A DNA stretch of 64,000 nucleotides from Saccharina japonica (lineage: Eukaryota > Sar > Phaeophyceae > Laminariales > Laminariaceae): the NCBI GenBank assembly GCA_008828725.1, contig MEHQ01002830.1, forward strand, positions 405,384-469,383, given 5' to 3'. The position numbers were made by a program, and so were the translations under genes. Under the pieces are notes generated by a model. It searched no databases. It saw nothing but the letters and a program-made list of their open reading frames with translations, and had not been told where the DNA came from. Below are positions 1 through 12,804 of the stretch, in pieces (the first letter of the stretch is position 1; every line of letters begins with the position of its first letter).

Positions 1-790
1 CATGACGATGTTGCAACTTTGTTTTGACTACGACCAAAATATATATTTTATGTTCATGCTCTGCGTTTTTCTGCTGCTCCTGGTGTTGTTGCTGCTGTGG
101 CTGTGTTTGCGTGTTTCACGTAACACGCAGCAGCGTAGCAGCATGTTTGTTCTGTACGCGCTGGTCCTTCTCCGGGGTATTCCGATCAGTGGCAGGGGTG
201 TTGCTGTGCCTCCGTTGCTACTCGTGGAGTGGTGTTTATTAGCGTCTCGAGGTCGGTCGTTAAGCCATGGTTTCTGCATTCATCATCAGCATGTACAAGT
301 AGTGACCGAAACAATTAGGAATCCCCAACTGGGTAGGAACTATTTTACCCCACGGATTGAAATTATCTACATAGTATTTACTATTAATACGTACTGTCTG
401 TGTACTTGTGTGTGTACCAAGACTCCTGACAGACCGACCGACTCGTGGAATGACGGCTCTCGCTCCGCGATCACTACCTCCGACGGCTACACTGGTGGGC
501 TGAATCTATTTCTGCACCTTGTGGATGGGAGCAGTGTGCCAAGCCGGATCAGCTTCGTGCGGGGTCAGCTCCGCGTGGGAGCAGGGTGCACAGGGAAAGC
601 ACTCTGCTCCCACCGTGAACAGACTCCACTCGGATATGACCCCATTTGGCACCTTGCTCCTATATCCACAAGATGCAGAAATGCCACCAGCCTTCCACGG
701 GGTGAGCCGTCAAAAAGAGAGGGGGAAGTGCGAACCGTAGATCGAGAGCTGTCACCCCACGTATCGGTCGTGGGATCCGGGATATAGGTG
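1..790. other. No recognisable gene at left edge
   Basis: A 261-codon frame is open on the + strand from the edge to 787. It starts with a hydrophobic stretch rich in Leu and Cys, then becomes low-complexity sequence that matches no family I know. Other frames overlap it, no splice signals frame it, and its composition does not resemble the modelled genes further on. It could be the end of something that starts outside the window, but I would treat it as a chance open frame. Confidence 0.4.
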
Positions 791-824
791 CACTATTTTA
801 CGAGTACACACAGCAGTGTCAGTT

Positions 825-1090
825 GTTTGTGTGTTGTCTTCACATTGAAGCATTATGTCTACGTACCAGCAAACCCAGTATCTGTACTGATTCCTAATCC
901 TAGAGGTATACACATTGTTATGTGGTCACAGATTCTGTGAGACAGATATCATACAACAAAAACAAAAACAACCTCGTACCGGATAGGAGAACATAACGAC
1001 ACGAGCCATATGATACCTTCAAAATATGAGGCAAACAATCCTTACAAAACTAAACGAATTCTGAAATGAATTATGAAATGAAACGTAATA
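825..1090 (+). repeat. Dispersed repeat R1, copy 1
   Basis: This stretch shares its order of motifs with 34141-34350 and, in its second half, with 3085-3260: a GTGTTGTCTT block, CCCAGTA..TGTACTGATTCC, ATCCTAGAG, TGTGGTCACAGA, then GTACCGG and ACGACACGAGCC. It is therefore a dispersed, diverged repeat. I see no coding and could not fix its ends, so the class is unknown. Confidence 0.6.
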
Positions 1091-2379
1091 CTATTGGTGC
1101 AAGGGGACCAGAAGCGATGCTAGAAAAAACCGCAGACGTGTCCAAGAGGAACAGAGTACTGCTGCACGGTCGAAGCAATAGGACGAAGAGGAGTAAGATA
1201 CCGGGGTATGACGGCGGGGGTATACACCAGCCAATGCTGGTCAACGAGAGAAACAGGGACAAACAGCTAGAAATAAGAAGCAAGAGAGAAAAGAGGAAAC
1301 TATTAATAATAATAGTTCCCAAGACGACAACAACAGCAGTAACATGGGTTTCCGTCTCTGTTACGAAATCGATCCGGATACCATGACACGCCCACTCCCA
1401 CCTCCTTCCTACTCTCACCAATACCGGTGTCAAGTGTCGGTACTACCGCTGCCGCAACCCCGCCCACGAACAACTCAACAATAAACAAACAAGAAAATAT
1501 AAATATTTAATAATTAAATTAAAGGGCTAGTTTAACCGGTACCTTGCCACTTGCCACACGATCTACCCCCCCCCTCGTTTTTGCATTAAATTTATTTGTC
1601 GACAGCTGTATCGACTGTCACAGGTCACAGCAGTAAGGCTGCGCCCCCTCCCGTTGTCGTTATGAAACGGTTCGGCGCTTTGTTGGTAGAAGTAAGAAGA
1701 CCTACACGTATAAAATACGAGGTATGTATGTAATAACAACCTGGGGTACAAAAACAAACTACACACTTGGGGGTGCGGAAAGTTTTCGCGGAACGAAGTG
1801 ACATCAGCAATCGCCAGACGGTTTCCAGTTTTGAGAAATACAAGTAACATATTCTATAAAATATGAAATAAACACAGAACGTCGATATAAAAATCCAGAA
1901 AACATAAACTAAAATGATAAACGACGGAACCCAGTCAGGGACAAACATCAAAGAGCCCAAAAGACAAAAGACAGCAGCCAGTAGTATTCACCTTTCATCT
2001 CAGGTTGGATCGTTTTGGGCTCGGTCTTGTTTAGGGGTCAGGGGTACGGTTAGGGGCTGGGTTGGGTCTGCGCCCGTACCTTGATCCCGCTAGGAAGTGC
2101 TTTCTAGCTCACAAACTCCCTGGAAGGTCTCATGCCCGGCGAGCAGTTAATAGGTCTCACAAAAAAGCCTTAAGGCAGACAATATTCGAGCAAGAAAAAT
2201 ACAGTTTTACATTTGTTTCTACTTTAATCTCAATACCTAAAAGTTTTTTGTTTTTTTTTCAGTTGCCATACTAACCAGTCGGGTATCATTTCTACCTTTT
2301 CATGACTCCCTACGGAAAACGGCATTTCTCTGGTCCCGATGCTCAAACTGCCAACCGATGAGTACGGTTAGAGAGCGTA
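1091..2379. other. Unassigned sequence
   Basis: I see no gene, tandem array or terminal repeat here. Open frames on both strands are about 100 codons or shorter, overlap one another and match nothing I know. The stretch has an AT-rich patch near 1490-1530 and a run of C at 1566-1574. Confidence 0.35.
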
Positions 2380-2524
2380 GATCATCGTCAACATGTGTGT
2401 CTCAGGAGGCCTATCGATCAGACGCGTTGTTTATCACGAAACCCACACTAACTTCAGTATAATAGCTGTCGACTTCCTTATTTCCCCCAATGTTTACGCT
2501 GAGTTTCTTGTGGGGCACTTTCTT

Positions 2525-2870
2525 ATTATGAGAGGGCCGGTAGTGTATCGCTGTCGCTGTCCGGTGTGTGGCGTTTAAGGGCTTCCTCCGTCCACCCAAG
2601 CGAAGCTGAGAGTAACAGCTTCCTAGCCGGGGCCTTAAAAATAAAACAGAGGCTGTAGGCGGCGTGCAGGTGACGATACACGCCGTCGCTCTCAGCTTAC
2701 TCTCCTCGGTACTTGTCAGCCGGGTGTTCTGTGGGATGTCGCGTTATTCCGACCTCATTCACATTTCGAGAACATACGGAACATACGCGGTTTCACCCGA
2801 TAGAACGTAAAAGCCGTATTTCCACTTCAAATCGGAAACAAATCGGTTCGGTTCATAAAAAAACATCAAT
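2525..2870 (-). repeat. Dispersed repeat R2, minus copy
   Basis: Read on the minus strand, this matches 37540-37945 through a series of blocks: GATTTGAAGTG, CGGGTGAAA, ACACCCGGCTGACAAGTACC, GAGAGCGACGGCGTG, GCCGCCTACAGCCTC, GTTTTATTTT, GAAGCTG and GCGACAGCGAT. A third, short copy lies at 16985-17075. The core holds the near-palindrome GGCGTGCA..TGCACGCC. It is probably a non-autonomous DNA element, but neither pair of ends could be settled. Confidence 0.65.
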
Positions 2871-2999
2871 TTGAAATCGATCCGATTTGAAACTTGCCTT
2901 CTTTAATTCGCACCCTGAGGGCCGCAGACAAGGAGAAACGAAACGAAAAACGAAATCAAACGAAATAAAAAAACATACCTGGTATACATATGTATATAA

Positions 3000-3260
3000 T
3001 AGGTCGCCCCGGTGGGCTAGCAGGTAACCACGAAGCCTGTAAGCTTCAAGATCGCGAGTTCGAGCCCCGCCGAGTGCATACAAATTCTGTGGTCACAGAC
3101 TACTGTGCAACAGAGAAAAACCAAAACAAAATAAACGCAAATGAATGGGTAAAGCAAGTGAGATGCGAACGTACCGGGTACGAGAACAAAACGACACGAG
3201 CCGAACCGAAAAATAAGGAAAAAAGACAATACAAAAAACGAATTATGAACTGAAACAGAA
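3000..3260 (+). repeat. SINE head joined to repeat R1
   Basis: Bases 3002-3075 match the tRNA-like head of the SINE family in this window, with an A-box-like GGGCTAGCAGG and a B-box-like GAGTTCGAGCC. From about 3085 the sequence is not the SINE body but dispersed repeat R1 (TGTGGTCACAGA and onwards, shared with 825-1090 and 34240-34350). This is either a chimeric SINE with a different body or an insertion next to a SINE fragment. Confidence 0.6.
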
Positions 3261-3384
3261 TAAATTAGAGTAAATTTTAAAATCGAAAAATATGATAACA
3301 TCAATATATAATATGGTAAAAGGTTCCCCTTCGGGACGTGCCTGGGGAGTGACGCAAGGATGTCTCGAAAAGTTTGCACAGATG

Positions 3385-4025
3385 CTCCGAGTACCTTGGA
3401 GTAAAGTAAGATGTATTGGAGATAAAATGCTTCAGGTACTTCGTGTACTCGGAGTATTTCGGGGTTCGATACTCCGGGATACTGCACGTACTCGGAGTAT
3501 TTAGGTTATGAACACTCTCGATACTGCTTGTACTCGGAGTATTTCGGGGTCCAATACTGCGGGTACTCCTTGTACTCCGAGTATTTGGGGCTTCAGTACT
3601 GCTCATATCATACGCATATCATACTGTATGGAACCATTACTATTGACTCGATCGTTCTTAGAGATTTAATATTGATTCCGCCAAACATTTTATCATTTTT
3701 CTACACACACCTTGGAGTAAAGTAAGGAGTATTGGAGATAAAATACTTCAGGTACTTCGTGTACTCCGAGTATTTCGGGGTTCGATACTCCGGGATACTG
3801 CTCGTACTCAGAGTATTTCGGGTATGAACACTCTCGATACTGCTTGTACTCGGAGTATTTCGGAGTCCGATACTGCGGGTACTCCTTGTACTCCGAGTAT
3901 TTGGGGCGTCAGTACTGCTCATATCATACGCATATCATATTGTATGGAACCATGACTATTGACTCGATCGTTCTTAGAGAGTTTTTATTAAATCCGCCGA
4001 ACATTTTATCGTGTTTGTACAAACA
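3385..4025 (+). repeat. GTACTCGGAGTATTT satellite, locus 1
   Basis: Two tandem copies of a unit of about 316 bp lie at about 3391-3706 and 3710-4025. Each begins with CTTGGAGTAAAGTAAG and holds several inner repeats built on GTACTCGGAGTATTTCGGGG and GATACTCCGGGATACTGC. Each ends with a stretch containing ATTGACTCGATCGTTCTTAG. The inner motif is partly self-complementary (GAGTACTC). The same satellite occurs at 42955-44400. No protein is credible: the 60-100 codon frames on both strands simply repeat SEYxxxQYC-like peptides. Confidence 0.85.
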
Positions 4026-6270
4026 CTTGTGGAATAAGCAGGCCAACCCGTTCCTTGGCCGTGCAATAACAATATTCAACGCTCAAGTACTATTGCTTTA
4101 TGAATGAAGAGGCCCCTTCAACGAGATAGAAAGCGAGCATTATGATGCACGTACAGCAGCATTCAGTAAGTGAGACCTTGCGTGCAGGAGTGATAAGAAA
4201 GCGTGGAGAAAATGAAAGGCAGGCCTCAAGGGGTTCCCAAAATCATATTGCCTGACACACACCACACCCTCACCCCCCAGCCTTTATTTTTGAACACTCT
4301 TTATATTTAGACACACCCCGACCAGGTTTCGATCTTTTGAAATATATATCGTACATAATATATGTATAAGCCTTGGCCAATAAGCTCTTGTTGTACTTCG
4401 TCTGATACACCTGTTTTTGGCGACGCACATGTTTACAATCGATGTACACGTCGATTGCGATGCTTGAATACGAATACGAAAACTTCAATTTTTTCTAATG
4501 TCGGGGGTTTGGTGTGTAACTGCGATACTCTTTGTTGTGTATTTTATGGCATTCTCGGTGACACCGGTATATGCCATGCCGTACACTGCTGTTTTGGCGG
4601 GTGCGAGACAGAGTTAGAGCGTCGCCGAACTCCGTGCAGATTGCGTGATGATCAATCCCAATTAATGCCACTTAATGTCGAATATGCCGAACGAAGTTGT
4701 CATTTGTGCCCTAATACTGTCGACTGAGGCAGGGATTACAATCTCAATATAAGAAGAGTAGTCTTGACACTTGAGGTGCAACCACCGGAATCGATAAACG
4801 CTCTAACTCCTTGAAGTTAAAAATAAGTTCCCTGAACGTTCCGATGATTACTGCTCCGACCTCTTCGTCTTCTGCTGCGGCAGTTGACACGTATTCCAGC
4901 CTGAGCCTGCTAAGGTGTCTACTTGTGCCCCCCTTCGGCCAATGACCCCCCCCCCCCCCCCCCCTAAGCCCCCTCCTGCCCCTCCTCGAAATGTTGGGGG
5001 GGGGGAAACAAAGACAACGAGGTATCAACGAGGAATAGATGCGGAGACGTTTATTTACAACAATTCAAAACTACAGCTGTGTGATGGAGGATTTCGTCGA
5101 AACCCATCTTTGCAAGCTGTGTGCATACTTCGATCACGAATACACCGGGTTTAATATGTCCTCGTGCATATAGGATTTAGCGTGACAGGTTTCGGGAGGC
5201 GAAGGCAGCCTGGCCAAAGTACCTACCGCCACCCCAAAAATACCGAAAATGACGGAAACGTCGTGTTTTGTCATGGACGTTTTTTTCGGCCGCCCTTGGG
5301 CAGGCTGCGATTTACAGGGGCATAAAAAAAAATTGGCAGTCGTTTTACTTGAGCTAGCTAGTAGTGTAGAACGGGCGACCACTTAAAATAATAACTCCAG
5401 GCCGGACAAGCTTTTCTGTTCCTCAGTAGGACCTCCTGTACTCTTTTTTCGTACGTATATACGAGGAGAGGAAAAAAGCAACAACACAGCTTGAACTGAA
5501 GCATTGAGTTTTTCTCTCGATGGCGGAGACCGATGTTGAAGACCAACGTGCATATGTATGTTCCGTATCTTTGCCGGCTCTGCCGCCGCTGCCGTAGTCT
5601 GACAAGGGGATACACGCTGCTGCGTCGTCCTAGGACACCGTATCATTGATGTTTAATGCAGTCCGACAGCTCGGAAACGCTGCTGCTGTGGTGTTGTCTT
5701 GCCGCACCCCCCCCCTTACGTAGCGAAAAGGTACGCGGGCAGCACACCGCATTATCAATATTAATAGTTTATCCCTGCAGTCTGTACTATATACTGACTG
5801 TCTGCATACTGCATACGTACACAAGAGTCCCTAGTTTCGTGTTGTTGGTCCTTGATACGCACGTACTGTAGTAACAATATTCATTTTATGGGTATTCTTT
5901 TCTGTCCGGGCAAACTTGAACGTGTGCGTACCTTTACCATCTAATACCGTATATTTGGCCCCCAGAGAGTGCACGCCTCGGGTTTCCACCTCGACTTCCA
6001 ACCTCGAGAGCTCTTCTCACACGTGGCTCTCCTGGGGGTACTGCCTCCGGCCCTCCCCCCGGGGGGCCGCACCGGTCAACCGAGTGGAGGCTTGTATAAT
6101 TCGCTGACACATTTCTCGCGAATATCTGACATTCTGTACCAGGTTTTAGAGCGGGCAAGTCCTCGATTTTCTGGCGTCTCGTTCGCCGATGACAAAGGCC
6201 ACTATGTCTACCATATCATACGTATGTTGACTCTATATGCACTCTGCGTACATATTATGTGTTATTAAGA
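4026..6270. other. Unassigned sequence with one small repeat
   Basis: No gene found. There is a poly-C run near 4949-4966. At about 5050-5165 is a copy of a repeat with GCTGTG, GGAGGATTTCGTCGAA and ACTTCGATC, which recurs at 39918-40020 and inverted at 44505-44600. Open frames of 60-120 codons overlap on both strands and are not recognised. Confidence 0.35.
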
Positions 6271-6275
6271 AGCAA

Positions 6276-6319
6276 AAAACAAACAAACAAACAAACAAAC
6301 AAACAAACAAACAAACAAA
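6276..6319. repeat. (AAAC)n microsatellite
   Basis: About eleven consecutive copies of AAAC/CAAA. Directly after it comes GCTGTGAGTTCGATC, which resembles the start of the repeat at 5050 and 39918, so the microsatellite may mark the edge of another diverged copy. Confidence 0.95.
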
Positions 6320-6329
6320 GCTGTGAGTT

Positions 6330-8200
6330 CGATCTTTTCCTTGAAACTCATCTTTGTAAGCTTGGCGAGAGGGCCGGGAGATTTGGGTAACTACCGTCTC
6401 CCCCCCGGAGCGGTCGATAAAACATATGTTTGCACTTTTTTCTTGTTGTTTGTGCGTGGTCGGTGGGGTGTGTATGACAGTAGGTGAGAGGCATACCTAG
6501 TAACATTAACATCACATCCGTCGTATAAGTATGACATACTAAACATGACTGGTAGCCTTCTGCGTTGCGGCTTGGCTACACTGCATGGTCAGGTTGATAC
6601 AATACTGGCATGTACTCGTAGTTCATCGTGCTCTCACTGTTGCACGTCTGAGACTGGCAAGGCATTCCGTGACGTACTACGTGAGCTTCGAAGACTGCTC
6701 TGGATTTCTCCGACTGTTGCGGCGCACAAGACATGTTCAGGAGCCTTTCGAAAGGCGAGGTGTCAATGACACCAGGCGCGGTCAGCGGTTGGTTTTCCCT
6801 GATGGGATATCGCCGCAACCGATGTATGTAGTCTGTCGATATACCAATACGCTAAGAAAATAACCTACATGGAGTCTGATGCCCCCAACCTCGGCGACCT
6901 TTGTACAATGCCAAATAAAACAATGGACGCTTTCGACATTGCATACCGCGATAGCTCTCTCCCCGCCCTCCTCCGCGACCTTCTTTAAGCAGTGCTTGTA
7001 CAGCCAAGCCTGCCGATCCCACCGCTCGTCGGGACTTTCTGGTCCACCTTCGAGCGAGCTCACGTTCATATCTTCTTTGTACCGCGCTATCACCACCATC
7101 CGTCACCACCCGAACCAGGCTCCTCATCCAGCCCTGTTCCAGAATCGATCCGTCTTCGTGCGTTCTTCCGCCGAAGCCGGGTGCTTGTGGGTGGGCGTCT
7201 ATTGTTCTGCTGTTGTTGTTGGTCTGGATTTGCTACTTTACTGACAGAACTGCTTGAAAAGCCGGAAAAGACCCAGCTGAAAGTTTCAGCCAAAGAGCAG
7301 TACAAGCATAACAACAATACAGGGAAGTCGCCCAAGCCTACAGCAGAACAGTAGTCGCTCAACCTAACACTCAACACACACGCACCCAGCGTCGGCCGAA
7401 GCAGGAAGGAAAAGGGATGGACCGCGAGACGGGGGTAACCGCGAAACCTTGACCAGCGTGGTTCAGGGTGCTGTTTCGTGGTAGTTGTGGTGGCGGTAGC
7501 GTCACCTCCTTTCCCCCTCATCTACGACACAGCCCCGATTTTTTTTGTTTTTTTATTAGACATGCTGATCCCACGGACTACGGACTGACGGGCGGAAACC
7601 TATTGCTTGCTGGGTTCGAAATGTGTGTCCGTTACCTCGATTTTAAAAACGACTGCCCGAAAAAAGTGACGGCGGGTGATTTAGAAATACTCGCGGTTTG
7701 CTCGGATTGAACAACACGACAGCCAAAACATACAATAAGTAGAACTAAGAACGGAGGGAAGGACGCGAAAACCGAAGCACAGCTAACGCACCTTGGAGAG
7801 GCAGCCGTAGCAGTTTGTAATTCGAGCAGCGACGTATGCTACGGGTAGAGGTGCAGACCAACAACTGGTTTTGGACGAAAATAAAAGTGCTAACACCGAT
7901 GACCAAAACTTATGGCCTACGTTTAAAATGAGCAGCATTGCAACGCGAGAATGAAAACCCGTCGATGTAGGGGTAAGGAGCACGGTCATTAAAAAAACTC
8001 TATCGTAGCACGCATCCAGCAAAGGCGGGTTCTACCTTGTAGTCGGTCTGGTTCCTTGGTATCCTGTTCGCCGTCTCCTACCTGCTTTCGTCAACAGCGG
8101 TTGACTGTTACGCACCCCCCAAGAAATTCCCTTGGACGCGCCACCCGGAACGGATATGTGTCTCATGTTGGTTCATGTTCACTTCATCTTCAAGTCCCAT
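6330..8200. other. Unassigned sequence
   Basis: I find no supported gene. Frames of up to 143 codons lie on both strands at 6850-7520, but they overlap one another in opposite directions, are Pro/Ser/Arg-rich and match nothing known to me. The frame at 7468-7710 (80 codons) is equally anonymous. Confidence 0.35.
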
Positions 8201-8334
8201 ACAAAATGTCGAAATAAATAACAAAACATAAAATCCAAAATACGAAAATACATCAAACGAAGAAAAAGCGTAGACAAAAACACGGACAGAAAATAGAACA
8301 AACGCTAAAAGCGGAAATGACAAAACGCAATACA

Positions 8335-8452
8335 GGTGCTGAGCGTGAACCTCTTGTGTAAATTATAATTCAACTTCTTCAATCTCGCGTGCCGCGCGTT
8401 CCATCTCTCTCTTTGCTGGCTGCACATCCGTTCAAGGTGCTAAGAAGAAACC
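8335..8452 (+). promoter_or_regulatory. Conserved upstream region of the left gene
   Basis: This stretch directly before the start codon is conserved in the other copy (29667-29870, minus strand). Shared blocks are GTGCTGAGCGT, CTCTTGT, CCGCGCGTTCCATCTCTCTCT, CGTTCAAGGTGC and AAGAAACC just before ATG. Because introns nearby have drifted much further, these blocks probably include the core promoter and 5' untranslated region. The pyrimidine-rich CCATCTCTCTCT could be an initiator-like element. No clear TATA box is seen. Confidence 0.5.
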
Positions 8453-11400
8453 ATGCGCTTCTGTTATGCGCTTCTGGGGCTACTCGCTCTTACTACTCTG
8501 CAGACGTCGTGTGGTGAGAAGCGAGTATCGTAAGTTTGAAATACGGTTTTATATTTTCGAAAGCGTATCAGGTATGGCACATGCCAAATGGAAATCGATA
8601 TCGTTGCAAAGGTTTTCCCATTGCATGCATGAAAACTGAGCCCTGGAGAAGTTTGGTCTCGAACGTGTTCAGTGTTTCAAACATCGGTAGATAGACGGCC
8701 CGTTTAACACTGCCTCGCAAACGTGCACATGCTTCGTAGACGTTATGTTACCGTGTTGCACCTGACACTGGTCAATCCGCATCCCCGCTGTCCATTATAT
8801 TCCTGTGAACATCTGTACACCAACCTGAATAGCTCAATGCAGCAACGGCGTTGCCGGTGTCCAGTACCAAGAGAGCGTGTGCTGCGAAGCTCAGTGTGGG
8901 ACCTGCGGAGGGACAGGTTGCGTGGCAAGGCCCGGTGGTAAGGTAAGTTGATGTATGCTGCCTATCTTGATCTCCAATGTCGCGCTACTGGCATAGCGTA
9001 ACGTTTGTCTCGAAACGCCTTAAACAGGATGGGGGGGGGGGGGGGGGGGGGGCGTCTAGCCCGCAACAGTAAATACTGTATCGTGCTGGTCCAGCCGTCA
9101 AAAGAAGACCGTCTGACTAACGCGTGTCGCGTTTGTTTACTGCGTTCACAGGACGCCTGCTGCTCTGGTGATATTATGGCCAGCGGCGTGCTGTGCAGCA
9201 CCACCTCGACGGCCCCATGCATCATCGAACCTGGTGGGTCGAGTAGACACACGCCCTAGGCTGAGCTCGCTACCTCTGTACTGTTGGAAACTGCATTCGT
9301 CTAACTGCTACATGCTGTACTTCGGCCCTTCCAAATACACGGTTTGTTGCTGTTTGTGCCTCACTAAAGTAGTTCGGGTAGGGGGTTCATATGCCGAGGC
9401 AGGACACTTTGTATGCTCACTATCAGGCATGGTGACGTATAATATCTGGCCAAGGAAGGGCGGTACGGAAGAGGGGATAATCTATGTTTTACTACCGCGT
9501 GTAGGCCTCTCGGGCAAGTGACTCTGTGCCTCACTCGACGTTACACTTGAAAACATGTTGGCGCAACGTAACTAATATTCCGATGTCGGTACATATCGCG
9601 AAACCAACACGAGTAAAAACTGCAAACTGGAACTGATATGGTTTTTACTCGGCCTAGTTTCCCTGCGAGGCCGAAACTATATAGGACGACACAAAGAGTG
9701 ACCCCCCAACCGCAGCACCAGTCCCATGCTTCCTTCGAAATGCGTTGTTGCAGTCGTGCATTTCTGGGCGTCGGCTTTCGTACTTTCTTGCTTCTCTCGA
9801 CGCATAAAAACCTTGTACCCTTGTTTACATTATTCGGTTCTTCGTCCCAGAGAAATATACGATTGTGACACGGCGTACTATGGTAGTTTGTGGTGGGCTT
9901 CTTGTGCTGCGCAAGGAACTAAATAGAGCGTCTGAATCGGGGTTTTATCTCAGGCGATGATGTCCTACTACTGTAACGAAGCAGCACCCACACAGATAAT
10001 TTACACAACGTATGTAGGATACATAGACGCTGAAACAACAATAATTGCCAAACATGTTCATCCAGTCTTCCTGTAACCGGATGTGTGCAGACGTCGTCGT
10101 TGCAGCTCGGAGACGTCACGGCGAACTGGATAAGTGTGCTCATTCACTGCTTCTAACTTTTTGTCGACCTTGCTTCCCTTTCGGTGTCTGCCGCTCGACA
10201 TCACCGGTCTTCCTCTCCGTGTCGACCACCGTATACTCTACTATCAGGTACGACGTGACCCCGAAAATCGCGTTCTTAGGGTTGAGGGCTGTCGTTTGGG
10301 TGTCGATGCGGGGTTGCGCGCGCACGGTACGGCAGGCTTATCGGCAACCTACACCCGTGCAGAATACCGTATACACCCTTTATGTCGATTGGCTGTCGTT
10401 CTCCAACGGTTCGGTCGGCAGAGTATTGTTGGGGGGTCGAAATCTCGGAAGCGTGTGTCTTGGGACTTAACATGGGTTCGACTTAGTGATGAGCGAGGCG
10501 TGAGCGTCACCAATTGCACGGGGTACGTACATTATCAACCTCCGCAAACAACCATCGTGATTACTGGCTGTGGGTCGGTCAGTACCCTATCTTCTTATCC
10601 TTATTTGTTCTGTCATGACGCCCATGACCGACTTCATATTTTCCCTGTGAACGCCACTATTGTTCACAACAAAATATCCCTTTACCCAAGTTTACGAGCT
10701 CACCAGACTGTTGCTTAGCCCAAGCCTCTTGACAAGCACGTCCCTTACAATATCATACGGGAAACGTTATTTACGCACTGGTGCGTACAACAACGGAGTA
10801 CCACAGCTGTAGTTGCGGACACGCTGCTCCTGTTAGTTGCGATTGACTGGTACCGTAATTGCTGCATTAGCGCAGGCGCTAGTGATACCTGTCCATTTTA
10901 AATTATTGGTTGTAAGATCATGGCTCGGTACCCTGTACGTATCTAAATAGCGTATTTTAAACAGCTTCTGACGTAGCGAAAGATAACGGCACAGCACTGC
11001 TGCGTACTACATGCAGTCGAAACGTCGAGACAGCAGCATTGAGCACCTGCCAGCAGAATTGCAGCAATTTCAAGTAGGTTTCCTTCCTCGTTGATATATT
11101 CGTCTGCCGTTACTTGCTGGCGTAACGGTTGGGATTACTGTAGTACGTACAGGGGTCGGTCCTTATTGGCGGCAGACTCCCACACCTGCGCGGTAGCGAC
11201 AGTGATTCTTCGTTGCTTTGGGCGAGTACCACAGTCCAAGAATCACGAAGCACAAACTGATTGATTTTGCAGCAAACCATCCCGCCGCCGGCAGCGCGTA
11301 AAACGTCATTGATTCCGACGTCCTAAACGCATTGTTTTTTTCCCCATCCCATTTATGCCTTCCTCTTTCTCCTTTTCCTAGTCGTGACCCACATCCGGGG

Positions 11401-12771
11401 TCACAAAGTAGGTTCTTCTCCCCCCCCCCACCCATTACGGTTCGTGCCTTGAATTTTTATCGCCAGAAGACTTCAGCCCTTTCTCCCCTGGTCGACTCGC
11501 ATCGAATTACGCCTACCCATGCTACTAGGTGCTCTCAGCAGTTGGTTCCTTAGTTTTGTACGAGTATGGATTTGGAAATATACTCCAAAGCCCGCCCAAC
11601 GTAGGATTCGAACCCCGGGAATCAACATTTAGTAGCATTCGAGGACATCACTCTACGAGTATAGACCATCGGGGTGATCGAATTGAACCGTCTTCGTTGC
11701 AAAATGTGCCGCTAGTCGGCGTGTGTGGCACGTATGATCGTGATACTGGCTGCGTTCGACTGTTGTTGTTGTTGGTGCTGCATGCAAAAAGGCAACGTGC
11801 CCTGTCGGATGTATTGCTCTAACAATCAAATTTTCCCGAATTATAATACGAACCACGCAGTGTGCGCGGATGGGACAGACATGTGCGATGATCCGCACAT
11901 GAAAGGCCTTCGCGGCCAGAGGATTGACTGGTCCGGCATCGACGGTGGGTGGTACAATATGGTCAAGGACGACAACGTCGGCCTCCATGTCAACGTCCGG
12001 CTCACCGCTCCTCTGCCCAAGGAGTTTCCCGATCGCCAGCTGATCACAGGCCTCAGCGTGCTATCCGAGGGGCACTCTCTAGTTATCGAGGTGAAGAACC
12101 CGTACGATATCGACACCATCGGCTGTGCGCGCGGGATTTCGCCTTGCCTCGCCAACGGTGGACTGCGTGCTTTCGTCGACGGAGAAGAAGTAGAAGGCCT
12201 CCTTCGCTTTTTGAGGGATGAGCCTGTGGTGGACGGCATTACTATGTCGGCGTCTAATCTACCGACAGAGTGCCGTCAGTTCGGCGGCGACAAGATCTGG
12301 GCCCGTATGTACGACGAGATGCTGCAAGGCACCCGCATACTGGCCGCCGAGGAAAAATTTGAACACTGGATTCTCCGCTTCGATGACATGGCGGCACCCA
12401 GCTGGTGCACGCAGTACATCGCGAAGAACGACCTCGCCGGATTGCAATCCATCCATGCGGTATTTAAGATCGTGACTTCAACCGTGACTGTGCGCCTCAA
12501 CGTCGGCACGAACTACCAAGGCGGCGGTGACTTAGACTGGGATGGCCGCGTCTTGCCCGACCTGGAGTTCTGGCAGATGGACGTGGGACTGCACGGCTTG
12601 TCCCTCGAAAACGAGTCGCTATCCGGAATCCTGGGTGAGACGGCTCGCCCGGTCCTGGATGAGGACGGCCGTGAGGTGATGGAAGGGTACGAAGCGTTCC
12701 GCGGGACAGTTGAGGACTACCGCGTTTCCGGCTCTCTGGGTACCGACTTCTCCCTTCTCAACAAGCTCTAG
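8453..12771 (+). CDS. Secreted Cys-rich protein with DPH (vWD/root-cap-like) domain, left copy
   Basis: Four exons: 8453-8529, 8843-8942, 9152-9233 and 11861-12771. All introns are GT-AG (GTAAGT, GTAAGT, GTGGGT; acceptors TGCAG, CACAG, CGCAG) and phases agree, giving 389 residues. Residues 1-20 form a signal peptide (MRFCYALLGLLALTTLQTSC). Residues 39-52 read CCEAQCGTCGGTGC. Exon 3 adds CC at 62-63 and the motif APCII. Exon 4 begins CADGTDMCDDPHMKG, a DPH motif as in von Willebrand D and plant root-cap domains, and holds the conserved FPDRQLITG and GHSLVIEVKNPY. The protein is probably extracellular, perhaps in the cell wall; no catalytic site is visible. The family resembles brown-algal secreted proteins I remember, but this is not confirmed. 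Further small exons in the 2.6 kb third intron cannot be excluded, although phases already fit without them. Confidence 0.8.
9031..9052. repeat. Poly-G tract in intron 2
   Basis: An uninterrupted run of about 22 G lies in intron 2 of the left gene. The equivalent intron of the right copy lacks it, so it arose or expanded after the duplication. Confidence 0.9.
11333..11680 (-). mobile_element. tRNA-derived SINE, minus strand, in intron 3
   Basis: Read on the minus strand, it has the family head (ATCACCCCGATGGTCTA, then B-box GGGGTTCGAATCC) and the family body (GTGACCCCGGAT, TACGACTAGG-like) and ends in an A-rich tail with AAATGGGATGGGG. It lies in intron 3 of the left gene, on the opposite strand to the gene. 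I find no matching copy in intron 3 of the right gene, so it was inserted after the duplication. Confidence 0.8.
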
Positions 12772-12804
12772 GGGGCAGAGTTTAACATAGTGTTGCAGGA
12801 GTTC

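Noticed and set aside
2-787. 261-codon frame at the left edge as a gene
   Set aside because: No recognisable domain, low-complexity composition and competing frames; kept only as an unassigned stretch.
7090-7521. 143-codon minus frame as a gene
   Set aside because: It overlaps equally long frames on the other strand, is rich in low-complexity Thr/Gln/Arg, and shows no motif or splice support.
11725-12771. Open frame of 348 codons starting MARMIVILAAF as the full gene
   Set aside because: The first 45 codons lie in intron 3. The acceptor CGCAG at 11856-11860 is shared with the other copy, and the two sequences diverge just upstream of it.
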